NCBI GenBank assembly: GCA_964636985.1 | Contig: CAZWSX010000004.1 | Span: forward strand, 186,001 to 250,000 | Length of the DNA: 64,000 nucleotides | Direction of reading: 5' to 3' | Source of the DNA: CAZWSX01 sp964636985 | GTDB lineage: Bacteria > Planctomycetota > Planctomycetia > Pirellulales > Pirellulaceae | Part shown: positions 7,261-15,371 of the stretch, piece after piece | Layout of the letters: the number at the start of each line of letters is the position of its first letter | How positions within the stretch are numbered: position 1 is the stretch's first letter | The notes under the pieces: model-generated | Database searches by the model: none | The model's input: only the letters and a program-made list of their open reading frames with translations | Told to the model about the DNA's origin: nothing | Program-made: the position numbers and the translations under genes

Positions 7261-10017
7261 ATGACTCAGCAGACACTTGAACCCGGACAACGTATCCGCC
7301 ACGCCGAATTCGGCGAAGGGGTTGTCGTTGCTGCTGCGACCAACGGATTCGTGCGGGCATTTTTCGGCGGTGGCGAGCGTCAGGTTCCCGTTGTCTCGAT
7401 CACGCCAATTCTCGGTCGGTCGGAGCAGATCGTCCGCAACGTTGGTTCAGGGGAACGTCGCAATCGACGAGCATGGCTGGCTTACCAAGCTCATGCCTTA
7501 CCGCTCATCGAAAGTGCAGCAGCACTCACTTCCGCCAAAATTGACCTTCTGCCTCATCAGGTCGTGCTGACGCACCGGATCGCCACGGCATCGCCACGCC
7601 GCTACCTGATCGCCGATGAAGTCGGGTTGGGCAAGACGATTGAATCGGCGTTAATCCTGCGGGAACTTGCCAGTCGGGGCGAACTCAATCGAGCGTTGAT
7701 GGTGGTTCCTGCGGGGCTGGTCAACAATTGGCATCGGGAGTTGAACGAAGTCTTCAATCTCGACTTCGAGGTCTTCGGTAGTCAGGGAGATGTGACCGAC
7801 CGGAAGTCGAACGCCTTCGTCAAGCATGACCGTCTCATCGCCAGCGTCGATACGCTCAAGCGTAAACCACGAGTCAAAAGGCTTCTGGACGCACCGTTGT
7901 GGGACTTGGTGATTTTTGATGAAGCACAACATCTTACGGCGAGCAAGACGGGCGGCAAACAGAAGAAGACCGACAACTACCGGTTGGCGGAATCACTCAA
8001 GAGCCACTGCCGAGACTTGATCCTGCTCTCTGCCACGCCACACCAAGGCGATCACTATCGGTTCTACATGCTGATGCAGCTTCTCGATCCGACATTGTTT
8101 TCGTCCCCGGAAGACATGATCGAGAACAGGCATCGACTTAACTCAATCATCTTCCGTCGCACCAAGGCGGACGCCTGCCGACCAGATGGCTCGACGTTGT
8201 TCGCTCGACGATGGGTTCACACCGAATCGTTCGTGATGTCGGAGGTTGAGCGAGAATTCTACAACGATCTCCACGTCTACCTGATGGACGGCTTTGCTCT
8301 CGCCAAACAGCAGGGGAACAAAGGTCGGGCACTCGGCTTCGTGATGACGATCTTCCAGAAGATTGCTGCTTCGAGCTTCGCCGCCGTCCACCGCACGCTA
8401 CGTCGTCGCTTGATTGCCCTGACCGTGCAAGAAGGACTGATGCACGACAGCAAGTTGGACATCGACGCACGTGATGCGGCGTATGCCGAAGCTCGCCAGT
8501 TGATCCAGCGTGAGTTTCACCTGGCTGAAGATCGGCTGGGACAAATCGAAGCCGAACGTCTACTGGCTGATCTCAAGCGTCGAATCGTCAAGAAGATGGA
8601 TGACGATGATCTGGCGATGCTTTCGAGCGAATACTCATCGGAAACGGAGACCACTGCATCCGAGGATTCGGCAATCATCGCCGTGGAACTGGCTCTGCCC
8701 GAAGAACGGCAACGCATTCGAGACCTATTGACGAAGTTCCCACCTGAAACAGAGACCAAGGTCAAGAATCTCATCAACGCCCTTGGCACGCTCTGGCAAC
8801 AGGATTCTTCGGAGCGGGTGGTCATCTTCGCCACGTATCTGGGCAGTGTCGAAATGCTTGGCGAAGAGATTGAGCGAGCTTATCCCGGTCAAGGCGTGGT
8901 TGTCCTGAAAGGTGGCGATCACGGAACCAAACTCGCCGCTGAAAAGCGTTTCAAGCAACCCAACGGTCCCAGAGTGATGATCTGCACCGCCGCTGGTCGT
9001 GAGGGGATCAACCTGCAACACGCTCGTGTGCTTTTCAACTTCGACCTTCCTTGGAACCCAATGGACTTGGAACAGCGAATTGGTCGCATCCATCGTTACG
9101 GTCAGAAGCACACGGCTCAGGTCTACAACCTTGTGTTGTCAGACACCATCGAGGGCAAGATTTTCCTTCTGCTCGATGACAAGCTGAAAGAGATCGCCAA
9201 GGCGTTGGGCAAAGTCGATGAACACGGCGAAGTCGCCGAAGACCTACGGTCGCAAATACTTGGACAGCTTTCGGAACGCCTGAGTTACGAGAGCCTTTAC
9301 GCACAAGCGATTTCCGACCCGGAACTGAAGCGAACACGGCTTGAATTGGAGCAGGCTCTCTCAAATGCGTCGGAGGCGAGGAATGTCGTCTACGAATTGT
9401 TCCAAGACCTCGATGGCTTCTCTCTTGACGACTACCAGCCATTTTCCGACACCACAGAGGGCATGGACGAGATCGTCCGCTTCGTCCGAACAGCAGCCGA
9501 GGATGAGGGCAAGGCATTCCGCCCTGAAGCCAACGGAGTGTTTGTTGTCGCAACGCCTGACAATGGTGAACTACTACGCTTCACGACGGATCGAGATGCC
9601 TCCATTGAGGCGGAGAATATCGACCTGCTCGGACTCGACCATCCAACCGTGGTTCAGTACATGCAGCGGTTCCGCAGCTTGCCCGATGAGCAGATCGGCA
9701 TTCGAGTCCGTTCCGACGATGGACGCACCGGCGTTCTCTCCATCTGGCACGTGACGACGCAGGGCGAACGAAGTGAAACTCGAAACCAAATGCTCACGCT
9801 GGCAGTGGATGGCGAAGGTCAGCGTATCCCATCATGGGAAAAACAGGCTGACCGACTGTTCCAACTTGAACCAGCATCGGCGGAAAGCGAATCACAGATT
9901 GACCTACTGACTGAGGTACTTGAGCCGATGATCCAACGAGAACTCGTCCACCGGGGCTTTCTCGCCGAAAACCGAGGATACGACGCCCGACTCGTCGGCT
10001 GGGTGGAGGTTGTGTGA
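7261..10017 (+). CDS. RapA/DrmD-like SNF2 family helicase
   Basis: This SNF2-type ATPase of about 918 residues would translocate on DNA for the defence system. The start is ATG 7261, or the adjoining GTG at 7258. An N-terminal Tudor-like segment (GQRIRHAEFGEGVV) precedes the Q-motif-like LLPHQ. Motif I is DEVGLGKT near residue 120. Motif II is DEAQ near 220 in place of the usual DEAH/DEGH. Motif III is LLSATP, and the helicase C-terminal lobe contains GREGINLQ and QRIGRIHRYGQ (near 606). The C-terminal 250 residues are specific to this branch. DISARM systems use a comparable SNF2 protein (DrmD). It closes the tightly spaced part of the operon. Confidence 0.88.
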   Translation: MTQQTLEPGQRIRHAEFGEGVVVAAATNGFVRAFFGGGERQVPVVSITPILGRSEQIVRNVGSGERRNRRAWLAYQAHALPLIESAAALTSAKIDLLPHQVVLTHRIATASPRRYLIADEVGLGKTIESALILRELASRGELNRALMVVPAGLVNNWHRELNEVFNLDFEVFGSQGDVTDRKSNAFVKHDRLIASVDTLKRKPRVKRLLDAPLWDLVIFDEAQHLTASKTGGKQKKTDNYRLAESLKSHCRDLILLSATPHQGDHYRFYMLMQLLDPTLFSSPEDMIENRHRLNSIIFRRTKADACRPDGSTLFARRWVHTESFVMSEVEREFYNDLHVYLMDGFALAKQQGNKGRALGFVMTIFQKIAASSFAAVHRTLRRRLIALTVQEGLMHDSKLDIDARDAAYAEARQLIQREFHLAEDRLGQIEAERLLADLKRRIVKKMDDDDLAMLSSEYSSETETTASEDSAIIAVELALPEERQRIRDLLTKFPPETETKVKNLINALGTLWQQDSSERVVIFATYLGSVEMLGEEIERAYPGQGVVVLKGGDHGTKLAAEKRFKQPNGPRVMICTAAGREGINLQHARVLFNFDLPWNPMDLEQRIGRIHRYGQKHTAQVYNLVLSDTIEGKIFLLLDDKLKEIAKALGKVDEHGEVAEDLRSQILGQLSERLSYESLYAQAISDPELKRTRLELEQALSNASEARNVVYELFQDLDGFSLDDYQPFSDTTEGMDEIVRFVRTAAEDEGKAFRPEANGVFVVATPDNGELLRFTTDRDASIEAENIDLLGLDHPTVVQYMQRFRSLPDEQIGIRVRSDDGRTGVLSIWHVTTQGERSETRNQMLTLAVDGEGQRIPSWEKQADRLFQLEPASAESESQIDLLTEVLEPMIQRELVHRGFLAENRGYDARLVGWVEVV

Positions 10018-10086
10018 TGGTTATTCTATCCGTTGATATCGCTATTCATGAGTTCGGTTGAAAGCTGATCCGAAAGGGTATGCACA

Positions 10087-11151
10087 ATGGCAGTAGACGT
10101 GCGGGTTAAGTTTTTCAGGCTGGATCGATGCGGTTATTACCGTCATCGATCACGACATGCTGCCTTCTGCACGCTGCCAGAGATGCTCGACGACGTGATT
10201 CGCTGGGTTCACGGAAAGTCCATTAGCGAGACATCCACCTATGAGCCGACCAACGAACAGGACGAGAATCTGCTTCACACCTACTGCTACAGCATCCGAA
10301 GAAACCGCTCTAACGACTATTTGCTGACAACGTGGAACGAAACCACAAGCACAGATGGTGCCATCGCTTCGGTCAGTTTGACGGGAAGCGTTGAAAGTGC
10401 CGACATCGCCACCGCACGCATTCGCAATGGATATGCCCCCGGATACCCTGCATATTTCTGGTTCCCTCATGGAGTCGATGGATTCGCCACCATACAAATC
10501 AACAATCGATTGAATGGTCGCAACAACCTTGACGAGTTCTTGCGTGGGTTTCTCCGCAACTATTCTCGGTGGGTGGTTCTCGGAGACCCGGATGAAGAGA
10601 CGGGCATTGACACAGTTCTCGGTTACTCAGACTCAGGTAACGCAGACGACCTTGATTCCGCAAAGCCGCACTTCCGTGCTGCGGCATGGAAGAAGAACGG
10701 AAACTTGGATTTCATTCGCCAGCAACGACCGGATATCCGAAAATTGGTCCGCAAGGATGAATTGAATTTCTCGTTTCAGGAGTCCGTCTCATTGTGGCAA
10801 CGGATTTGGAGGAATGTCGCTGGCGAGGACGCCAGCCCGCAACTCGACGGGACTCATCGGCTGTCACTGGAAATTGACTTCACACCGACAGAAGTCGAGC
10901 TTGAGAAAGTTATTGAACATTGGGAGGAAGACCAGCAGAACACTGTTGGGCAGTATCAAGATGTCGGATTCAAACTGCATGGTGACCAGAAGACGCATTG
11001 GCTGAGCAAAGCCCTTGCTTCAGAAGTGTTCGAACTCGACATCACCTACGCAAGTGGTCCGCTCGCAGATACGGATGTCCTCCTAACGCAACTTGGAAGA
11101 CGGCGAAGGCAGATACTCGCCCTGCTTGAGGACGGCGACGATGGCGAGTAG
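10087..11151 (+). CDS. RexA-like cytosolic sensor of a two-gene abortive-infection module (putative)
   Basis: 354-residue soluble protein with no obvious catalytic motif. Its architecture recalls lambda RexA. A short N-terminal strand region is followed by a segment like HTYCYSIRRN..YLLTTW, then a GYPAYFWFPHGVDGFATI block that lines up with the GFPSFLFVEGDTIGFART block of RexA, then an NNLDEFLRGFL helix where RexA has a DLTDFLIGKG helix. The next gene overlaps it by 11 bases and encodes a four-helix membrane protein, as RexB is. In lambda, RexA senses phage DNA-protein complexes and activates the RexB channel. The alignment was made from memory by eye and similarity is low, so the call is tentative. 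Confidence 0.5.
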   Translation: MAVDVRVKFFRLDRCGYYRHRSRHAAFCTLPEMLDDVIRWVHGKSISETSTYEPTNEQDENLLHTYCYSIRRNRSNDYLLTTWNETTSTDGAIASVSLTGSVESADIATARIRNGYAPGYPAYFWFPHGVDGFATIQINNRLNGRNNLDEFLRGFLRNYSRWVVLGDPDEETGIDTVLGYSDSGNADDLDSAKPHFRAAAWKKNGNLDFIRQQRPDIRKLVRKDELNFSFQESVSLWQRIWRNVAGEDASPQLDGTHRLSLEIDFTPTEVELEKVIEHWEEDQQNTVGQYQDVGFKLHGDQKTHWLSKALASEVFELDITYASGPLADTDVLLTQLGRRRRQILALLEDGDDGE

Positions 11152-11707
11152 ATCAAGAGCAATGAAGGTCGTGTTTGCGATCCTTCTAGTCATGTTGCTT
11201 TGTGTCGCCTTGGCGTGGATGTTTATCCTCGGAAAGCAGGTTCCATTTGCAGAGCAACAGAAGCTTTATGAGATGATTCGGAACGTGGCGGGTATCATGT
11301 TTGCAGTTTTCGGGTTATGGATCGGATTGCTCTACCCAGAACTGAGGAAAAGGGTGTTCAGCCGAGGGCGGCAATTTGCTAACGAAGACGGGCATGACAT
11401 TGCCGGAACAAATGAGGACCGACAGGCAGATCACTTGCTTCAGCCATTTTTCGTGTCTCTCTTCATTGTTCTTGTCACGGTGGTAATCGACATCGCAGGT
11501 CCGCTGATCAAGCGAGTCGATTGGTTTATGCAACAAAGACCTCTGCTGCGTGGAGTGTCGTACTGCGTCATCGGAGTTTTGGCTTTGATGCAAATCGTGT
11601 CAATCCTGCAAGCGATGAAGATTACTGACGGGTTGAAAGCCACGATTTCGAGAGGACGTAAAGCTAAGGAGATAAAAGACCGCACTCGTCAGAACCGGAA
11701 TGATTGA
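11141..11707 (+). CDS. Four-helix membrane protein, RexB-like partner (putative)
   Basis: This protein has about 188 residues. I chose the ATG at 11141, which overlaps the stop of the preceding gene and has GAGGA nine bases upstream. Four hydrophobic segments lie near residues 8-28, 42-62, 95-118 and 130-150. A charged loop separates helices two and three, and the C-terminus is basic. This topology, the small size and the overlap with a RexA-like gene suggest a RexB-type channel that depolarises the membrane when activated. The NVAGIMFAVFGLWIGLLY helix resembles the second helix of RexB in character. It could also be an unrelated membrane effector. Confidence 0.55.
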   Translation: MASRSRAMKVVFAILLVMLLCVALAWMFILGKQVPFAEQQKLYEMIRNVAGIMFAVFGLWIGLLYPELRKRVFSRGRQFANEDGHDIAGTNEDRQADHLLQPFFVSLFIVLVTVVIDIAGPLIKRVDWFMQQRPLLRGVSYCVIGVLALMQIVSILQAMKITDGLKATISRGRKAKEIKDRTRQNRND

Positions 11708-11711
11708 GGCA

Positions 11712-11748
11712 AATTGCGGCAGGTCGGGTGGCGAGGCAAGCCGCAATT
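11712..11748 (+). other. Inverted repeat after the Rex-like pair
   Basis: A perfect 9-bp inverted repeat (AATTGCGGC at 11712-11720, GCCGCAATT at 11740-11748) with a 19-base loop lies in the 77-base gap between the Rex-like pair and the next gene. No T-run follows it, so it is a weak terminator at best. It could be a processing or operator site that separates two transcriptional modules. Confidence 0.4.
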
Positions 11749-11784
11749 GATCTTGGGCGAACTAGAGACATTTGGTAAAAAGCG

Positions 11785-12588
11785 ATGGCACGAACTCCCG
11801 ACAGCGATCAGACCATTGAACTGATGGTGAACTGCAAGACATATCCGGCGGTCAGCAAGAAGTACGTCGAAACGGTCTGCACTGGCGGAGTTCAAGCTGA
11901 CGGGCAGTTCGTGCGGCTGTATCCCGTCCCATTTCGATTCTTGGATGCAGAGGAGCAGTACAAACGCTGGGACGTGATCCGGGTTCGGGCATATCGAGAC
12001 ACAAAGGACAAGCGACCCGAAAGTTGGCACCTGATGCCGGGTACTCCAATTGAGGTCATCGACAATATCTCCACGGATCGGAGACGTTGGGACTGGATGC
12101 GAAAGACAGTACATTCGAGTACGGAGTCAATGACAGAGAACGGTATTACCAACGGGTGCGTGGAGATAGAGCCGATTGAATTGTATTGGGAGTCGGACTC
12201 GAAAGAGTGGACGGCTTCTCAACTTGCAGTCATCAATCAAGGCGATCTGTTCGCCACGAAGGAGCAACTCGAAGGAATTGCAGAACGTGTTCCTTGGCAG
12301 TTCCGTTTTAAATTCCGTGAAAAGCAGACGGGGCGTGAAGACGATTCCAAGGTTCTGGCGTGGAGCTACTATCAGGGATTCCGACGAGCAGTGAAGCAGA
12401 TGAATGAAGCCGCTGCATTGGACAGCGTAGCGGACAAGATTAGAGGTAGCATTTTCAACCCAGAGAAGACCGTATTCGCAATCTTCGGAACGCACAGCCG
12501 GTTTGGTCATTGGATGATCTCCGCACTGTACCACGTTCCCACAGAAATCATTGACGCAGACTCTCGGAAAGGAAGCCGACTGTTTTGA
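11785..12588 (+). CDS. Uncharacterised protein paired with a DUF488 protein
   Basis: 267-residue soluble protein of unknown function. The N-terminal half (NCKTYPAVSKKYVETVCTGG, then VRLYPVPFR, then WDVIRVRAY) looks like a small beta-barrel. The C-terminal part ends in a conserved-looking FAIFGTHSRFGHWMISALYHVP segment. The gene shares a TTGA overlap with the following DUF488 gene, so the two proteins are made together and probably act together. The pair sits at the end of the defence operon. I do not recognise the family with certainty. Confidence 0.6.
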   Translation: MARTPDSDQTIELMVNCKTYPAVSKKYVETVCTGGVQADGQFVRLYPVPFRFLDAEEQYKRWDVIRVRAYRDTKDKRPESWHLMPGTPIEVIDNISTDRRRWDWMRKTVHSSTESMTENGITNGCVEIEPIELYWESDSKEWTASQLAVINQGDLFATKEQLEGIAERVPWQFRFKFREKQTGREDDSKVLAWSYYQGFRRAVKQMNEAAALDSVADKIRGSIFNPEKTVFAIFGTHSRFGHWMISALYHVPTEIIDADSRKGSRLF

Positions 12589-13064
12589 TCAAGACGCTTT
12601 TCACAATCGGATACACCGGGCTGACACTCGACGAGTTTGTCGAGCATCTCGTGGTTGCCAACGTCGAGTCACTTCTGGACGTGCGGGAGATTCCCATCAG
12701 TCGCAAGCGTGGGTTCTCGAAGAAAGCACTTGCTGAGAAGCTTGAGGAGTCTGGCATTCACTATCGCCATTTCAAGTGGCTGGGATCGCCAAAGGTTCTT
12801 CGACACGAGGTCCGAGAAACACGAGACTACCACACCTTCTTTCGGGGTGTTGCTCGTCACCTTCGTCAGCCATTGTCCGCTGCCCACCTTGAAGAGGCAC
12901 TTGAGATGGCTCGTGAGGGTCGTTGCTGCCTCATGTGCTGCTGCGAAGATTGGCAGTTCTGCCACCGACGATGCGTGGTCGATGAGATGCTGAAGAAGCA
13001 GCATTTCACGGTCGTGCATCTGTCAGTGCCGGTGATCAGCAAGGCGAAACGCAAAGCGGCTTGA
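12585..13064 (+). CDS. DUF488 family protein
   Basis: 159-residue DUF488 protein: an N-terminal LFTIGYTGLTLDEFVEHL segment, an LLDVREIPISRKRGFS strand-loop near residue 28, and the late cysteine cluster CCLMCCCEDWQFCHRR near 105-120. The start is a TTG overlapping the upstream stop. DUF488 proteins are small, widespread and of unknown biochemical function. They often sit in accessory and defence loci. The gene ends the plus-strand block. Its last 42 bases overlap the end of the converging gene on the other strand. Confidence 0.85.
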   Translation: MIKTLFTIGYTGLTLDEFVEHLVVANVESLLDVREIPISRKRGFSKKALAEKLEESGIHYRHFKWLGSPKVLRHEVRETRDYHTFFRGVARHLRQPLSAAHLEEALEMAREGRCCLMCCCEDWQFCHRRCVVDEMLKKQHFTVVHLSVPVISKAKRKAA

Positions 13065-13262
13065 CCGTCCACCAGCGGCGGTGCTTTCCACGGGTGTACG
13101 GAAATAGGATTCTGTGGAAAAATGGATTTCTACCGCATGGTCCCCCCATTTCCACATGCTACGTTGCGATCCGCAGGCAGAACACCGCTCGATGTCACAA
13201 TCGACCTCGTGGGGGTGACCTGCCAGCGTACCGCAGTCTGGGCAGTGGCTATTATCGATCAT
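13023..13262 (-). CDS. Small zinc-ribbon protein
   Basis: 79-residue protein starting at 13262, where ATGA overlaps the stop of the upstream minus-strand gene. The N-terminus has HCPDCGTLAGHPHEVDCDIERCSACGSQR, with two CxxC pairs and conserved spacing. This pattern is common in short proteins of plasmids, phages and integrative elements. The C-terminus is basic and less ordered. It probably binds zinc. No function is known. Confidence 0.6.
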   Translation of the reverse strand: MIDNSHCPDCGTLAGHPHEVDCDIERCSACGSQRSMWKWGDHAVEIHFSTESYFRTPVESTAAGGRSSRFAFRLADHRH

Positions 13263-13612
13263 GTGGAAACAGAACACTTGCATCCAGCCCATCTCTGAAA
13301 GGCATCACATTCTTGGCAGAACAAGTAAGTATGTCCGCACGAGCGACACGTGAACTTGTTCGCTTGCCCCTTTTCATCCTCTTCAAGCCACCGTTCACAC
13401 CGACAGTAAATCAGTCCTACTACTCGGTGAGCAAGTTCCCATCGAAAGTCGATCTTCCGTTCGGTTTGCCATTCCGAAGGAAGGTCGAAGTCGAAGTAGT
13501 GGTGAGTGCCGTCGTGTTCGAGAGCCGGTTCAATCCCGAAGCGTCTCAGAAAACTCAAAGCATTCTGAAATGATCCGCATGTGTCATGCGGACAACAAAC
13601 GTAGAGTTGCAT
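13259..13612 (-). CDS. Small Cys-rich (zinc-ribbon) protein
   Basis: 117-residue protein with AAGGGG upstream of its ATG. It lies 12 bases after the previous gene in the same minus-strand operon. Two or three cysteine pairs are visible (YVCCPHDTCG at the start, YCRCERW in the middle, FTCRSCGHTYLFCQEC at the end), the last being a clear zinc ribbon. The middle contains a HHYFDFDLPSEW segment. The function is unknown. The setting and the small size fit accessory genes of an integrative element. Confidence 0.6.
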   Translation of the reverse strand: MQLYVCCPHDTCGSFQNALSFLRRFGIEPALEHDGTHHYFDFDLPSEWQTERKIDFRWELAHRVVGLIYCRCERWLEEDEKGQANKFTCRSCGHTYLFCQECDAFQRWAGCKCSVST

Positions 13613-13624
13613 TGTCTTACCCCT

Positions 13625-14128
13625 TCAAGTGAAATGTTGCGGCTCTTCCGGTAGGTATTGCACTTCAATAAACTTGCCGGACAATCGCTTCTTTTTCCCA
13701 CCGAACTCGATCCAATCACCAACGACCGTGGCTGGACCCCGATAGTGTTTCATGCGGTATCTGTTCTTCGAGATGTAGTCACGATATTTGAGTTTCACCG
13801 TCAGATTGATCGGCTCGTGCTTCTGTTGTTTGGGCGTGCTGGAATTAGCGATTTGGAGGAGTTCTTCGGACAGAGCGTCCCTGAACAAAGTCATGACCAC
13901 ATCGACATCGTAGTAATCCACTTCTCTTGCAAACTTCGAGACGTGATGCCACTCGCCGGTGTACCCATACTGTTCGAGAAGACACTCGCAGCCGTGGAGA
14001 GTTGCCTTCACGCCAATTCCTTGGAGCCGCTCCCGTAGCTTCGTCCTTGCTTTCGTCATTGGAAAACGATTGTTTCCTTCTGCTTCGATTGCTCGGTCGG
14101 ATTTGATCAAAACACCATTCAGTTTCAT
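13625..14128 (-). CDS. Uncharacterised element protein
   Basis: 167-residue protein. The ATG at 14128 has AAGAGGTG seven bases upstream. The protein is basic, begins with MKLNGVLIKSDRAIEAEG and contains a GVKATLHGCECLLEQYGYTGEWHHVSK-like segment followed by helices. I do not recognise it. It is the second gene in a run of four closely spaced minus-strand genes (14,512 down to 13,023), which points to accessory functions of the integrated element. Confidence 0.6.
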   Translation of the reverse strand: MKLNGVLIKSDRAIEAEGNNRFPMTKARTKLRERLQGIGVKATLHGCECLLEQYGYTGEWHHVSKFAREVDYYDVDVVMTLFRDALSEELLQIANSSTPKQQKHEPINLTVKLKYRDYISKNRYRMKHYRGPATVVGDWIEFGGKKKRLSGKFIEVQYLPEEPQHFT

Positions 14129-14156
14129 TTGCTTGCACCTCTTCTTCCTTCACTCT

Positions 14157-14512
14157 TCAATCCAACAAGTCGTAGTACCCAGCTTCCGCCACATACAATG
14201 TGCATTTCGTCAAGTCTGTGATTGCCTGCTCAATCAACTGCGATCTGTTCGCAACGTCGGCATCGCTGAACCACGGAAGATCGTCACTTTGGTCCATCAT
14301 TGAAACGAAGTAATCATAAGCCCTCATCGCTATCGATGGATTGCGACGTATCTCCATGAGGAACGCAATCGTGTAATGTGCCTTGATTGCTGCGAGATAG
14401 ACCGTATACACCGAGGGGAGTAACTCCCAGAGTCGGATGTCGAATGGTGACTTCGGTCGAGGATGGTCTGTATCTCTGAGCTAATGGCAATGTCTGGATT
14501 GGCAGAGTTCAT
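14157..14512 (-). pseudogene. Small element gene with an apparent frameshift
   Basis: A strong ribosome binding site (AAGGAG) precedes the ATG at 14512, giving MNSANPDIAISSEIQ. That frame soon loses coding character. The adjacent frame from about 14,478 reads on as DTDHPRPKSPFDIRLWELLPS and continues without interruption to a stop at 14157, ending in CTLYVAEAGYYDLLD. The downstream frame has no good start codon of its own before a GTG at 14411. Together they look like one protein of about 115 residues broken by a single-base indel near 14,470-14,480, or a sequencing error. The function is unknown. Confidence 0.5.
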
Positions 14513-14614
14513 TAGGTGTTTCTCCTTACCTTGATTCAAGAATTGCGAACTTGTCGCAACGCCCCAATCATCGCCAAACACGCTTGCGGGAAGAACGAGC
14601 AGTTTTGTGAGCAG

Positions 14615-15274
<660 letters not shown>

Positions 15275-15371
15275 AGCGATCTCCTTTCAGAATAGTTGAT
15301 TTGTTACAGCAAACATCAAATTGCCCGTTCTCCAAAAGAAACTTCCAGATTCATGTGTATTTGACACCTTC

